DNA of 64,000 nt from Halobacteriales archaeon QS_4_62_28 (GCA_003021685.1 PXRO01000017.1:1-64000), one strand, 5' to 3'. Counted from the stretch's first letter, positions 34,588-44,552 are shown. Numbers and translations are program-made. Notes: generated by a model from the sequence alone, not told the origin.

Positions 34588-34863
34588 TCAGTACGGTTGT
34601 TGCTGTCGGCTGGGATGTTCCAGGTGGAGTTGCGTCGCGGGGAGTTCCGTAACACACTGCTTGCAAAACCGGTATGCGCTGTCGTTTTTCGCGCCACACT
34701 CCGGGCAGCGACAGACCCCCTCCTCGACCTGCTCTGGCACGTCGGTCGACTCGGCGTCGAGCGTCGTTCCGGACTCCTCGGAGCGGTAGGCGTACAGGAG
34801 CGTTACGAGATGCGCGCCGAGCAAACCCGCAATCGCAACGTACACCCACTCGTTCCCCGGCAT
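34588..34863 (-). CDS. Membrane-anchored zinc-ribbon protein
   Basis: The 91-aa protein has one N-terminal helix (about 6-26), a polar acidic stretch, and a zinc ribbon, CRCPECGAKNDSAYRFCKQC (about 49-68). The layout resembles small haloarchaeal families such as DUF7577 (recalled). Start ATG at 34863 is preferred because the helix then begins at once. It is divergent from the DUF6735-like gene by 92 bp. The function is unknown. Confidence 0.75.
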   Translation of the reverse strand: MPGNEWVYVAIAGLLGAHLVTLLYAYRSEESGTTLDAESTDVPEQVEEGVCRCPECGAKNDSAYRFCKQCVTELPATQLHLEHPSRQQQPY

Positions 34864-34955
34864 GTGTAGATGTACGTAGAGTGACCACTTGAGTATTGTG
34901 CCAATGGTTGTCACTCTCCCGCGAGTTTTTCATCGAACACGGAACCAGCGCCGGC

Positions 34956-35504
34956 ATGGCACACCGTACGCTGGTCGCGTACCGGACGGGCGACACCTGC
35001 ACTCTCCACTACGCACACTGGGGTGAGAACCTGGGGGAAGCGATCACGCCGACGACACCGTTTGGTGGCCCAGCAGCGAGCGACGACCGTCCGGACCTGT
35101 CGGCAGTGGCCGAGCGATTCGGCTTCGATGTCGTGACACGGGACGACGGGCGGACGCGAGTCGAGACGGAGCCGCTCACGACCGACGTGACACCGGACGC
35201 CGTCCTGTCGGCCATCGACGCCAGCATCGAGACGCTGATCGTCGTCGACGCCGAGTGTGCGACCCGGACCTATCTCGTCTGCCCGCTCGGGGTCGACGGC
35301 GAGGGTCGTCTCGTGCTCGTCGGTCCGACAGACGAGGAGCGCAGACTTCGGAGGTGGATCCAGTCGGTCAAGTCTCGGTTGGGCGAACGTGTCGACGAGG
35401 GGGCCCTCCCTGCGGAGACGGCCCAGCGCGTCCTCCGACACGCACTCGAAACGCGGGCCGCCGTTCACGAACGCGACGACGCGTCGTTTTTATTTGCCGA
35501 CTGA
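34956..35504 (+). CDS. DUF6735-like haloarchaeal protein
   Basis: The 182-aa soluble protein starts MAHRTLVAYRTGDTCTLHYA, followed by a HWGENLGEAITP segment, a start that fits the DUF6735 family as I recall it. No catalytic motif is recognisable. It ends 13 bp before nucS on the same strand, so co-transcription is likely and a role near DNA repair is conceivable. The ATG at 34956 replaces an in-frame upstream codon at 34896. Confidence 0.75.
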   Translation: MAHRTLVAYRTGDTCTLHYAHWGENLGEAITPTTPFGGPAASDDRPDLSAVAERFGFDVVTRDDGRTRVETEPLTTDVTPDAVLSAIDASIETLIVVDAECATRTYLVCPLGVDGEGRLVLVGPTDEERRLRRWIQSVKSRLGERVDEGALPAETAQRVLRHALETRAAVHERDDASFLFAD

Positions 35505-35517
35505 CTACCGGACGGAT

Positions 35518-36249
35518 GTGAGCACGGAAGCGGGACCACAGCTAGTCCATCCGACCCCGGCAGAGACCGCCATGCTCGTCGGACAGGGGCTCGCCGACGA
35601 CGCGCTGATAACGCTCTTTGGCCGCTGTCGCGTCGAGTACGACGGACGAGCGACAAGTACGCTCGGACCGGGCGACCGCCACGTCATGCTGAAGCCAGAC
35701 GGAGCCGCACTCGTTCACACAGACGAGGGCCAGCAACCGGTCAACTGGCAACCACCGGGCTGTGAGCACACCGTCGCCGTCGAGTCGGAGACGGTCGTCG
35801 TCGAGAGCGAACGCTCGACGCCCGCCGAGTCCCTCCGGATCACCTTCGAGGCAGTCGTCCACGCCGCCGCCTTCGACGTGACCGACGCCTCGGAACTCTC
35901 ACTGACCGGAACGGAGTCGGACCTCCGCGAGCGCATCCTCGACGACCCCGACCTGGTCGAACCAGCCTTCACGCCGCTGGCGACAGAGCGGTCGACACCG
36001 GCCGGTGCAGTCGACATCTACGGCGAAGACGACGACGGGCGAACAGTCGTCGTGGAGTTGAAACGCCGGCGAGTCGGTCCCGACGCCGTCGGCCAGCTAT
36101 CACGGTACGTCGGGGCACTCGAACGTGACCTGCACGACGACACCGAGGTGCGCGGTATCCTGGTCGCGCCGTCGGTGACCGACCGCGCCCGCGAATTACT
36201 GGCCGAAAAGGGACTGGAGTTCGTCTCACTGGAACCGCCCGGCGAGTGA
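35518..36249 (+). CDS. nucS: Mismatch endonuclease NucS/EndoMS
   Basis: The 243-aa NucS cuts both strands at certain mismatches (non-canonical mismatch repair in archaea and actinobacteria). The catalytic nuclease core is intact: AVDIYGED (Asp near 165), then VVVELKRR (Glu and Lys near 179-181), then a conserved GQLSRYV helix. The N-terminal domain handles dimerisation and DNA binding. A GTG start at 35518 is in frame and gives the standard length. It is convergent with a mutS gene 60 bp away. Confidence 0.92.
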   Translation: MSTEAGPQLVHPTPAETAMLVGQGLADDALITLFGRCRVEYDGRATSTLGPGDRHVMLKPDGAALVHTDEGQQPVNWQPPGCEHTVAVESETVVVESERSTPAESLRITFEAVVHAAAFDVTDASELSLTGTESDLRERILDDPDLVEPAFTPLATERSTPAGAVDIYGEDDDGRTVVVELKRRRVGPDAVGQLSRYVGALERDLHDDTEVRGILVAPSVTDRARELLAEKGLEFVSLEPPGE

Positions 36250-36309
36250 CGACGCTGTTCGAGGAGCCACACACCGCCCAGTGAGCGCTCGTCCCGCAAG
36301 CGACCCCAG

Positions 36310-39009
36310 TCACTCCGGATCGAGGTCGTCCTGCAGATCCGCCAGCGCGTTCATGGCCTCGATTGGCGTCATCGTCGCCACGTCTAAGTCCCGCAGTTTC
36401 GCCCTGAGCGGATCCGTCCGGGCGACGGTCGCGGCGTCGTCTGGCCCGTCGGCCGACACGGCGTCCGACGGGTCGTGGCCGTTGGTTCGGGCGGCGCGGT
36501 CGTCGCTGCCGACACTGGTCGTCCGTTCGTCGGCCACGTCGCCCGTTTCCGGGTCGCCACGGTGCTCTTCGAGCAACGTGCGGGAGCGCTCGACGACGGC
36601 GTCGGGGACACCGGCCAGTTGGGCCACCTCGATTCCGTAGGAGGCCGCGGCCGCACCCGGCGCGACGCTGTGCTCGAACACCACGTCGCCGTCGTGGCGC
36701 GTCTCGAAGTGGCAGTTGCGGACGCCCGGCAGGTCCTCGGCGACGGCCGTCAACTCGTGATGGTGGGTTGCAAAGAGGGTGTAGGCCCCGATCTGGTCGT
36801 GAATGTATTCCGTGACAGCCTGTGCGATGGCGAGACCATCCGCTGTCGAGGTGCCCCGACCGACTTCGTCGAGCAGGATCAGGGAGTCCTCGGTGGTGCC
36901 CGCGAGGATGTCGGCGAGTTCAGTCATCTCGATCATGAACGTACTCCGGCCGCCGGCGATGTCGTCGCTGGCCCCGACGCGGGTGAAGACGCTGTCGACG
37001 ACCGGGAGACTGGCCTCGCGTCCGGGGACGAAACTCCCCGCCTGGGCCAGCACACAGAACAGTGCGACCTGGCGCATGTACGTCGATTTGCCGCTCATGT
37101 TCGGGCCGGTGAGAATCGTGAAGAACGCGTTCGGGGTCAACTCGGCGTCGTTGGGCACGAAGGAGTCCTCGGCCCGTTCGACAACGGGGTGGCGACCGGC
37201 GGTGATGTCGATGGCATCCGCGCCCACGCTGGGCCGGCAGTAGTCGTGGTTGGCAGCGACTTCGCCGAAGGCCACCAGCACGTCAAGCGTCGCGAGGCGG
37301 TCGGCCAGCGCCTGAATGCGCTCGGCCTCGGCGGCGACGGTCCCCCGCACCGCACAGAACAGGTCGTATTCGAGGTCGTCGGCCGCTGTCTCCGCTCGCA
37401 TGATCGTCTCCTCTCGCTCCTTGAGTTCGGGCGTGTAGAACCGTTCGGAGTTTTTCAACGTCTGGCGACGCTGGTAATCCTCTGGTACCCGGTCGAGATT
37501 GGCGTTCGTCACCTCGAGGTAGTAGCCATGCACCGAATTGTGGCCGACTTTCAGCGAGTCGATGCCGGTCCGCTCGCGCTCGTTGATCGCCAGGTCGTCG
37601 ATCCACTGCTTGCCGGACTGTTCGGTGGCGCGTAGCTCGTCTAAGTCTTCGTCGTAACCGTCCCGGATCAGGTCGCCCTCGGTCACTTCCTGTGGCGGGT
37701 CCTCGCGGATGGCCGCCTCGATCTCCTCGCGCACGTCGGCGACCGGGTCGAGGTGTTCGTGGAGGTCAGTTAGCAATGGACTGTCGGCGTCGGCCAGACG
37801 TGTGCGCACGTCGGGCACGACAGCGAGCGTCGACGCCAGCGAACGCAGGTCACGGGCGTTCGCTCGCCCGCGCGAGACACGCGAGATCAGCCGTTCGAGG
37901 TCGTACACGTCGGCCAGCAGGTCGTGGAGTCGTTCGCGCGTCTGGAGGTCGGCGACCAGTTCTGCGACGGCCTCGTGACGCCGCTCGATCCGCTCGCCGT
38001 CGAGTAGTGGTCGGCGAAGCCAGTCGTTGAGCTGGCGACGGCCCAGCGCACACGCCGTCCCGTCGACGGTGTCAACCAGCGTTCGGTCCTCGTGGCCCCG
38101 GACAGAGCGACGCTCGAACAGTTCGAGGCTGTCGAGTGCGACCGCGTCCAACAACATGTATTCCCGCGGATCGTACCGCGTGAGGTGATTGAGGTAGTCG
38201 AGGTGGCCGCCCTCGCCGTCGGCGATTTCGTCGCTCGTCCCCGCGCTGCCCCCACGGGTGTACTCGGCGTATTCGAGCAACGCACCGCAGGCCCGCACCT
38301 CCACGTCGGCGGCCAGCAACGACTCCGGCTGGCCGAAGTAGGTCCGCACCCGGTCGGCGGCGGCGTCACGCTCGAAGACCGCCTCGTCGTAGGGCGTGAC
38401 CATACAGGCAGAACCGAACACGTCTGTCTCGCCCTCGATACCCGGCCCGACGATTCCCTCGGCGGGTGCGAACCGCCCGACCTCGTCGGCAATCGACCCG
38501 GCGTCGTCGGCACTCGTCGCGTAGAAATCGCCAGTCGACACGTCAAGCAGTGCCAGTCCGTACTGTCGAGAGTCCGTCGTCAGTGCCGCGACGTAGTTGT
38601 TGTCAGGCGATTTCAGGAGTGCGTCCTCGGTGAGCGTGCCGGGTGTGATGATCCGCGTGACTGCCCGCTCGACGATGCCAGACACCTCGTCGGGGTCCTC
38701 GACCTGGTCGGCGATGGCGACGCGATACCCCGCATCCAGCAGCGTCTCGACGTAGCTCTCGGCGTTGTCGATGGGTACCCCCGCCATCGGGTACGTTCCT
38801 GTCGAATCCTCGCGCTTCGTCAGCGTAATCTCACAGAGGCGTGCGACTCGTTCGGCCGCGCCACAGAACGCCTCGTAGAAATCGCCGACCTGGAAGAGCA
38901 CCAGCGAGTCGTCGTAGCGTCCACAGAGGTCGTAGTACTGACTCATCATCGGCGTCAACTCATCGGCGTTCTCGGCCATCTTTTCCGGTGGCCCCAGCGC
39001 CGCGTCCAT
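36310..39009 (-). CDS. mutS: DNA mismatch repair protein MutS (first copy)
   Basis: The 899-aa MutS1-type protein retains the mismatch-reading Phe-x-Glu motif in GDFYEAF (Phe44, Glu46). Connector, lever and clamp domains follow, then an ABC-type ATPase with Walker [11 protein letters not shown] (about 634-643), [10 protein letters not shown] and an HH-containing FATHHHELT. The tail (about 795-870) is acidic and low-complexity. Start ATG 39009 fits the TATA-like TATTTTAAC on the minus strand at about 39031-39038. A second full MutS lies at 47356. Confidence 0.95.
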   Translation of the reverse strand: MDAALGPPEKMAENADELTPMMSQYYDLCGRYDDSLVLFQVGDFYEAFCGAAERVARLCEITLTKREDSTGTYPMAGVPIDNAESYVETLLDAGYRVAIADQVEDPDEVSGIVERAVTRIITPGTLTEDALLKSPDNNYVAALTTDSRQYGLALLDVSTGDFYATSADDAGSIADEVGRFAPAEGIVGPGIEGETDVFGSACMVTPYDEAVFERDAAADRVRTYFGQPESLLAADVEVRACGALLEYAEYTRGGSAGTSDEIADGEGGHLDYLNHLTRYDPREYMLLDAVALDSLELFERRSVRGHEDRTLVDTVDGTACALGRRQLNDWLRRPLLDGERIERRHEAVAELVADLQTRERLHDLLADVYDLERLISRVSRGRANARDLRSLASTLAVVPDVRTRLADADSPLLTDLHEHLDPVADVREEIEAAIREDPPQEVTEGDLIRDGYDEDLDELRATEQSGKQWIDDLAINERERTGIDSLKVGHNSVHGYYLEVTNANLDRVPEDYQRRQTLKNSERFYTPELKEREETIMRAETAADDLEYDLFCAVRGTVAAEAERIQALADRLATLDVLVAFGEVAANHDYCRPSVGADAIDITAGRHPVVERAEDSFVPNDAELTPNAFFTILTGPNMSGKSTYMRQVALFCVLAQAGSFVPGREASLPVVDSVFTRVGASDDIAGGRSTFMIEMTELADILAGTTEDSLILLDEVGRGTSTADGLAIAQAVTEYIHDQIGAYTLFATHHHELTAVAEDLPGVRNCHFETRHDGDVVFEHSVAPGAAAASYGIEVAQLAGVPDAVVERSRTLLEEHRGDPETGDVADERTTSVGSDDRAARTNGHDPSDAVSADGPDDAATVARTDPLRAKLRDLDVATMTPIEAMNALADLQDDLDPE

Positions 39010-39030
39010 ACCTGTGCGGGGGGTCGCGGC

Positions 39031-39038
39031 GTTAAAAT
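39031..39038 (-). promoter_or_regulatory. TATA box of the first mutS
   Basis: The minus strand reads TATTTTAA 22-29 bp before the ATG at 39009, supporting that start over the frame's upstream extension to 39078. Confidence 0.55.
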
Positions 39039-39142
39039 AGACTGCGGGTCCGGTCGGCGGGGTCGCGTTACAACGCACCGACTGTGCCGCACAGATCCGT
39101 CATTCATGAGCAGTGTTTAGATAAGCGACCAAGAGAAACGCT

Positions 39143-39316
39143 TACAAAGCACTGAAAGCCCTCGTTTTGCGCGGCGGCAGTTGCCGCCGCGGAGAAGGCG
39201 GTCGGTGGAACCGACCGCCCACTCGACCGCTCCGGGGCTCGCTGTCGTCCGAGAGAGCCCAGCGCAGCGAGCCGCGGGACCGCAACTGCACGAGGGCTTT
39301 CAGTGTCTCCGATGTA
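39143..39316. repeat. MITE-like element, copy B
   Basis: The left end (39143-39164) is identical to that of the 250-bp copy A. The right end, CGAGGGCTTTCAGTGT (39291-39306), is its inverted repeat. A palindrome-rich block at about 39165-39222 matches copy A with about one mismatch but in inverted order, while the rest of the interior differs. It occupies the 390-bp gap between mutS and the next membrane protein. Confidence 0.72.
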
Positions 39317-39399
39317 TTCGGCACGGTTACTTATTCGAGCAGTACCCATCCACAGCAGCGTACGTTTATGTACCATCGGGGATCGAACCGGGCACGACA

Positions 39400-40188
39400 A
39401 TGACGCTGCGAATCGCACTCGCTCTCAGAAACGGGGTCGGCAACCTCACCAGTCGAACCGGTATGCAACTGCTCGTCACGTACACGACCGCATTCGTCCT
39501 CTTCCAGGCAGCGTACAACGGGCTGATGGCGCGGCCCTACGAGCGGATGACGGTCTACGGAACCCGGGATATTCGGGCGATGCAACCGGCCATGATCGAG
39601 GCGACGTGGCTCCAGGTTGTCGTCCTGATACTCAGCGTGTTCGCGATGGGGTACCTGTCAGTCGTGGCGATTCGCACGTTCGCCGCGCGCGCCCGGCGGT
39701 CGTTCCCGGCGGATGCGACGAGTCGGAAGATGACCAGAGCAGTACACGACTTCTTTGTCGGCGGGGTCGCGTGCGCAGTCCTGTCCACTGTCGGGCTGGC
39801 CGCCTTCGTCGTGCCGGGGCTGTTTGCCATGGTGAGTTTCGTCTTCGTCGTGGTCCACGTCGCCGACCAGAGTGAGGGGCTCGCCACCGCCTTCCGCCGT
39901 AGCTGGCGACTTGCGAGTGGCAATCGTCTCAGAATCTCCACGTTGTTACTCGCAGTCGGGCTGATCGGCACGGCGACTCTCGTCGTCAGCGCCGTCGGCG
40001 GGGCATTACTCGTCGGGGCGAATGGCCCGCTGGGTGCCATTAGCCTGGGGCTGGCCGTCGTCACTGGCCCGATCTCGCTGTACGGACTCGCAGTGCTCAC
40101 CGACGCCTACACGCAGCTTCGAGACAGCGAAGTGGAGATATCCGACGGGCAATCGACCACTGCCGACGCCCCGTCGGCGACAGTCTGA
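39400..40188 (+). CDS. Multi-pass membrane protein
   Basis: The 262-aa protein has about five hydrophobic helices (about 20-40, 68-88, 118-150, 185-212, 214-235) and ends with a polar Ser/Thr/Asp tail. The central helix pair followed by GLATAFRRSWRLASGNRLR resembles the haloarchaeal DUF7847-type or glycerophosphodiesterase-linked membrane domain (recalled). It has no catalytic residues and a transport or scaffolding role is unknown. Start ATG 39400, with TTTATG about 34 bp upstream. Confidence 0.78.
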   Translation: MTLRIALALRNGVGNLTSRTGMQLLVTYTTAFVLFQAAYNGLMARPYERMTVYGTRDIRAMQPAMIEATWLQVVVLILSVFAMGYLSVVAIRTFAARARRSFPADATSRKMTRAVHDFFVGGVACAVLSTVGLAAFVVPGLFAMVSFVFVVVHVADQSEGLATAFRRSWRLASGNRLRISTLLLAVGLIGTATLVVSAVGGALLVGANGPLGAISLGLAVVTGPISLYGLAVLTDAYTQLRDSEVEISDGQSTTADAPSATV

Positions 40189-40192
40189 TACG

Positions 40193-40274
40193 ATACTGGC
40201 GGACGGAACGTTTGATACATCCCAGCCGTCACGGTCCCCGGTCTAAATGTATCATTGCTTCCGTCCGACAGTAT
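40193..40274. repeat. 82-bp MITE, second full copy
   Basis: ATACTGGCGGACGGAA (40193-40208) and TTCCGTCCGACAGTAT (40259-40274) are inverted repeats with one mismatch in 16. The outer 13 bases match the element at 7485. An inner pair, GATACAT/ATGTATC, is specific to this copy. It begins 4 bp after the membrane protein stop and ends 14 bp before a small convergent gene. Confidence 0.78.
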
Positions 40275-40288
40275 CACAATGGTCCCTA

Positions 40289-40438
40289 TCAGGCCGATGC
40301 ACGGTCGGTACCGATCTCGATGGCGTAGTCGGACTGTATCCAGGCCGCGGAGTTCGTCCGGTCGTAGACGATAGTATCGCCACCGCCGGTCGTGAACGCG
40401 CCGTATTGCTCGTCAGAACTGGTCTGTGAGTCAGTCAT
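40289..40438 (-). CDS. DUF7331-like 49-aa protein, first paralogue
   Basis: A 49-aa acidic protein with the core YGAFTTGGGDTIVYDRTNSA followed by AWIQSDYAIEI. A second gene 217 bp upstream on the same strand encodes a protein of identical length with the same pattern, which is good evidence that both are real. It matches a small haloarchaeal family I recall as DUF7331. TATA-like ATATATTGC lies at about 40468-40476. The function is unknown. Confidence 0.72.
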   Translation of the reverse strand: MTDSQTSSDEQYGAFTTGGGDTIVYDRTNSAAWIQSDYAIEIGTDRASA

Positions 40439-40655
40439 CGCGTGATCGAAACGTGTAGAGCGATACCATATATTGCTTTCATGAATGCGATAGGGAATAC
40501 TAGTATCATATTAGGATGCTAACCGATCATGCAGACCCTGCCGTCGCGTGTCTAAGCGGCCGTGTCGTCACCAAACTGTATCAATAAAGTGGGAAAAGAG
40601 ACCGTCTGTCGGATGGATACCGTCCTATGGAGCAACCGTTCGTGTCCAGTCGCGG

Positions 40656-40805
40656 TCACTCGCCATCCACGTCGAGCGCGTAGTCCGACTGGACCCAGGC
40701 GTCCGGATTCTCGCGGTCGTAGACCACGAAATCGCCATTGCCTGTAACGAACGTGCCGTACTTGTCTGTCTGTTCTCCACCTGTCTGATTAACTGTACCT
40801 GACAT
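40656..40805 (-). CDS. DUF7331-like 49-aa protein, second paralogue
   Basis: A 49-aa protein whose core, YGTFVTGNGDFVVYDRENPD followed by AWVQSDYALDV, parallels the neighbouring paralogue at about 60% identity. The equal length supports the ATG at 40805 rather than the open frame's extension to 40892. The AT-rich region just upstream (about 40838-40880, TATATCC and TTTATTATTT) should hold the promoter. The conserved AW.QSDYA motif may be a binding surface. Confidence 0.72.
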   Translation of the reverse strand: MSGTVNQTGGEQTDKYGTFVTGNGDFVVYDRENPDAWVQSDYALDVDGE

Positions 40806-40944
40806 TGTCCCATGCCACCCGGCGTATCGAACCGGGATGCCACCACTATATCCCCAAGTATCATAAACATTTATTATTTCCATTCTCAACAACAGTGATA
40901 TAAGAACCAGTATCCATTAGGGCGGCCCGTTCGACGGTTCATCC

Positions 40945-42249
40945 ATGACACGACGTGGTGCACCAGTGACACTGCCGGTCGTCCTGACGGTCGCCGGCAG
41001 CGACAGTGGCGGCGGTGCGGGAATCCAGGCCGATTGCAAGACTATCGAGGCTGGCGGTGCGTTCGCGACGAGTGCGATTACGAACGTCACTGCTCAGAAC
41101 ACCCAGGGCGTTTGCGGGACACACGCTCTCCCATCAGCGGCCGTGCGGGACCAGATCGAGGCAGTACTGGACGACTTCTCGGTCAACGCAGTGAAGACCG
41201 GCATGCTCGGCACGGAGACGTTAGTCGAGACGGTGACCGACTACGCCGACGACCTGCCCGCGCTGGTCGTCGATCCGGTGATGGTCGCGGCGAGCGGGGA
41301 CCGACTACTCGAACCCGAAGCCGAGGCCGCCTACGAGGACCTGATCGGGACGGCGACGCTCGTGACGCCAAACGTCGACGAGGCCGAGGTCCTGACCGAC
41401 GTGACTGTCTCCGATGCCGACACGGCGCAGCGTGCGGGCGAGGCACTGCTCGAACTCGGTGTCGACGCGGCACTCGTCAAGGGCGGGCACGTTCCCGGCG
41501 ACGAAGTCGTCGATACACTCGTCACGCCGTCGTCGGTCGAGACGTTTCGCCACGACCGGATCGACACCGACGCGACGCATGGCTCTGGCTGTGCGCTGTC
41601 GAGTGCCGTCGCGACCCGCCTCGCACACGGCGACGATATCCAGACCGCTGTTGGCACGGGAATCAGCCTGCTCTCCAGGGCCGTCCGGTACAACGTCGCT
41701 GTCGGCGAGGGGCCGGGCGCAGTCCATCACATGGTCGAAGTACGGAACGAGGCTGCTCGTGAGGAAACCATCAACGCCGTCGAGTCGGTCCTTAGCGGCC
41801 TCGCTGACGAGCGGGCAACGGCACTGCGACCAGTGGGTCTCACCAACGTCGCCGGTGGGACACCCTACGCCGAGTCGCCGGCCGACGTGGCCGCCGTCGA
41901 GGGCGGTATCGAGGTGACCCGGAACGGACTGCGAACGAATCGCAGCGTGGCCTTCGGAGTTGCCGATCAGCCAGCGGCGACGCTGCTTGCCGCACGCGAG
42001 CACGACCCGGGCGTTCGCTTCACACTCGTCTGTGACGCGAACGCACCTGTCGTCGACGCACTGGCGGTACTGGACGGACCAGTTGCGACCGCCGACGCCG
42101 ACGAGCGGATGGCTGCAGCGTTCGAAGCCCACGAGCAGACGCCGGCGGCAGTCGTCGACCAGGACAGCGACCGACTCGTTCTGCTGGCACCGACAGCCGA
42201 GATGCTCTTAGAACAGGCCCGATCAGTCGTTACCACTGCCGAGGAGTGA
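40945..42249 (+). CDS. thiD: ThiD-ThiN fusion: HMP-phosphate kinase / thiamine-phosphate synthase
   Basis: The 434-aa protein has an N-terminal ribokinase-fold ThiD (about 10-255, with AGSDSGGGAGIQAD and the catalytic THGSGCALSSA) that phosphorylates hydroxymethylpyrimidine phosphate. It is joined to a C-terminal ThiN domain (about 270-434), the archaeal thiamine-phosphate synthase. Many archaea have this fusion, sometimes with ThiN acting as a regulator. Start ATG 40945. No TPP riboswitch is visible upstream. A degenerate MITE follows the stop. Confidence 0.93.
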   Translation: MTRRGAPVTLPVVLTVAGSDSGGGAGIQADCKTIEAGGAFATSAITNVTAQNTQGVCGTHALPSAAVRDQIEAVLDDFSVNAVKTGMLGTETLVETVTDYADDLPALVVDPVMVAASGDRLLEPEAEAAYEDLIGTATLVTPNVDEAEVLTDVTVSDADTAQRAGEALLELGVDAALVKGGHVPGDEVVDTLVTPSSVETFRHDRIDTDATHGSGCALSSAVATRLAHGDDIQTAVGTGISLLSRAVRYNVAVGEGPGAVHHMVEVRNEAAREETINAVESVLSGLADERATALRPVGLTNVAGGTPYAESPADVAAVEGGIEVTRNGLRTNRSVAFGVADQPAATLLAAREHDPGVRFTLVCDANAPVVDALAVLDGPVATADADERMAAAFEAHEQTPAAVVDQDSDRLVLLAPTAEMLLEQARSVVTTAEE

Positions 42250-42263
42250 CAGCCAGAGACGAC

Positions 42264-42336
42264 CGACTGTCCGTCTGTGACCGATTTCGCGGCGGCGAAA
42301 AGCGCCACGCCACGGCAGGAGACCGGCAGTATTAGG
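42264..42336. repeat. Degenerate MITE copy after thiD
   Basis: CGACTGTCCGTCTGTGACCG followed by ATTTCGC resembles 8876-8902 at 24 of 27 bases. A short GGCGGCGAAAAGCGCC hairpin-like stretch and, at about 42322-42333, GACCGGCAGTAT follow, a possible degraded right end. It overlaps the stop region of the convergent secreted-protease gene. Confidence 0.45.
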
Positions 42337-44533
42337 TCCGTCGATGCAGGACCGTTCCGAGCGCCACCAGCAGGAGAGCCAGGCCAAGGACCACCACGTC
42401 GTGACCCGGTCCGTCCGCACTGGTCGTGGCCGTCGCGGGTGGCTGACGCGTCGTCGGCCGATCTGTCGGGGTGGCAGTCTGTGGTGGGTCCCCTTCGGAC
42501 GTCGCTGTCGGCAGGGATTCGACGGGGGAGACAGCTACCTCGATTGGGGGCGCACCCCCCGCGCCGACCGAGACGTGTCCCGCCTCTGGCAACCCGATCT
42601 GTTCGGTGACGGCCGTCGTGTTGTTGGCCGGGAGGGTGACCCGCGTCCTGTTGAGGGCTTCGAAGTTGCGGGTGAACACGACAGTGACTTCACCTGGCAC
42701 TGTCGCCCCGTTTTCGACGGTTGCAGTCAGGGAGACTGACTCGCCTTGCTGAACGCGCGAACGGTCGACAGCGAGGCCGACGACCCGTGCGCTGGCCGGC
42801 CGCCGGACAGTCACGTTGACCGTCCTGCCGTCGACGGTAGCCTGGTAGCGCCCCGGCGTGGGGAAGCGATGGGAGAGCGGAACAGTTTTCGAACGTGCGG
42901 CACCGATTTCGCCGCTCGTCTCGTTGACCGTCGTCCCGTTGACCCGGAACGAGAGATTGTACTGACCGGCCGTCCCGCCAGAATTCTTGACGACCGTCGA
43001 GACGGTCAACCGCTCGTTCGTTACGAGCGAGATCGGTTCCCCCCCGTCGACGGTCTCGGTCCGGTAGGGGCCGGCAATCCGGTACGCATCGCCGCCACTG
43101 ACCGGTGGGACCGTGTAGCCCACTCGTGCCGGCAGCTGTCCGAACACGGCCGCGTGGGTCGTCCGATTCCACATCGTGAGAGGAGACCGGGACTCGGTAT
43201 ACCGCTGTCCAGTGGTCCGCAGTTCCGGCCCGCCCGCCTCTGACAGTGCATAAAGGAAATCCGACTGTGTCACCGGTCGTCGCTCGTCGTTCATCGCCCG
43301 GAACACGTCCTGGAGCGTCCGTTCGCGGTCCGTCGTGGTCCGGAGCTGTCGGTCGAGTTGACCGGCCGTGAGCGCACCTCTGTGGTAGTCAGAGTACTCC
43401 TTCCAGGTCGAGACGCTCGCGAGGACGGTCCGGTTGTAGTCCGGTGTCGCGCCAGTCTGCATGCGTCGGCTGAAGGCGTCGAACTCGATGGAGTCCTGTT
43501 CCAGTGCGAGAAACGCAGCGTAGTACGACGCCGACGCTTCCTCGAACCACAGCGTGCGATCCGTCAGCGTGAACGACTGGCGCGAGTGGACGTACTCGTG
43601 CACCCAGGCGTTGTCCGGTTCGTCGAGTTGCTCGTCTGCCCCGACCCACATATCTGAATCGCCCGTCTGGAGGCCGCGAACCCCCCACGAAACCCCCTCG
43701 GTGGGCGCAGCGACGGCGAACACGGAGTCGTCCCGGTCGCCGACACGCAGCGCGTCGGAACTGGCCGCGAGCGCGTCGAGCACCGCTGTTGACGACTCGT
43801 TCATCGCGGCGGCTTCGGGGACGACGAGCCTGAACGCCTGACCGTGGGCTTGCCGCTGGTGGACCTCGTGCTCACCGAGATACACGATCCACTCGCCGAC
43901 CGCGCCCGGCCCGACTGTTGCAGTCCGTCGGTTGTACTGGATCGCCGAGCGACCAGTCCGTTGCCAGTGGGTCTCTGTCGACGGGCGCTCGAACAGCGAC
44001 CAGTTCCGGGTATCGGCATAGAGCAAGCGGCTGTCGGTTACCTGCGGATCGGTCCGATTGACCGTCTCGTTGACCGATAGGTGGTACGTTACCGTCGGTC
44101 GCTGGGTCCGGCCCGTCCACTCGAAACGAGTCGCGTTGTGACGGGTGAAACCGTCTCGCCCCGTCACCACCGCGTCGGCGGGTACGGATGTCTGGAGCGA
44201 AACGATCTGGTCGGGAACGGTGTACACGAGCTGGACCTGCACGACGCCGGGGCGGTCGGGGACGCGCTCGAACCGCTGTGTGAGAAAGAGCGTATGGTCG
44301 CGCGTCCCGGTTACGCCGCCGAGTGTGGGCGACGCTGGCTCCTCGCCCGGAACGACACTGCCCGCAGGGGGAGGGACAGATGGGGCTCCCGACGCCTGGC
44401 CCTGGCCAGCTGCTGTCGCCTGCGACGACAGGACACTCCGGTCTGACGGCGGGGCGGGATCACTGACTGCGACTGATGGCATGACACCACCAGTCACGGT
44501 CAGAATGACCACCAGCGTGAGTGTCCCACGCAT
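42332..44533 (-). CDS. Secreted, membrane-anchored HExxH metalloprotease-like protein
   Basis: The protein is about 733 aa. An N-terminal signal segment (about 1-26) is followed by a Ser/Pro-rich stretch, a beta-rich domain, then a gluzincin-like active site: HEYVH (about 316-320) with a downstream Glu in WFEEASASYYAAF. CARDB-like beta domains (about 500-660), a Thr/Pro-rich linker and a C-terminal helix before a short RRT tail suggest surface anchoring. ATG 44533 fits the TATA at about 44553-44560. The substrate is unknown, and M1/M61-like families are the nearest guess. Confidence 0.75.
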   Translation of the reverse strand: MRGTLTLVVILTVTGGVMPSVAVSDPAPPSDRSVLSSQATAAGQGQASGAPSVPPPAGSVVPGEEPASPTLGGVTGTRDHTLFLTQRFERVPDRPGVVQVQLVYTVPDQIVSLQTSVPADAVVTGRDGFTRHNATRFEWTGRTQRPTVTYHLSVNETVNRTDPQVTDSRLLYADTRNWSLFERPSTETHWQRTGRSAIQYNRRTATVGPGAVGEWIVYLGEHEVHQRQAHGQAFRLVVPEAAAMNESSTAVLDALAASSDALRVGDRDDSVFAVAAPTEGVSWGVRGLQTGDSDMWVGADEQLDEPDNAWVHEYVHSRQSFTLTDRTLWFEEASASYYAAFLALEQDSIEFDAFSRRMQTGATPDYNRTVLASVSTWKEYSDYHRGALTAGQLDRQLRTTTDRERTLQDVFRAMNDERRPVTQSDFLYALSEAGGPELRTTGQRYTESRSPLTMWNRTTHAAVFGQLPARVGYTVPPVSGGDAYRIAGPYRTETVDGGEPISLVTNERLTVSTVVKNSGGTAGQYNLSFRVNGTTVNETSGEIGAARSKTVPLSHRFPTPGRYQATVDGRTVNVTVRRPASARVVGLAVDRSRVQQGESVSLTATVENGATVPGEVTVVFTRNFEALNRTRVTLPANNTTAVTEQIGLPEAGHVSVGAGGAPPIEVAVSPVESLPTATSEGDPPQTATPTDRPTTRQPPATATTSADGPGHDVVVLGLALLLVALGTVLHRRT

Positions 44534-44552
44534 CACCGCGCCCATTATCCCT

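Noticed and set aside
40850-40944. Possible TPP riboswitch before thiD
   Set aside because: The 140-bp region is AT-rich promoter sequence for the divergent small gene. No conserved THI-box sequence (such as CTGAGA with ACCTG) is present.
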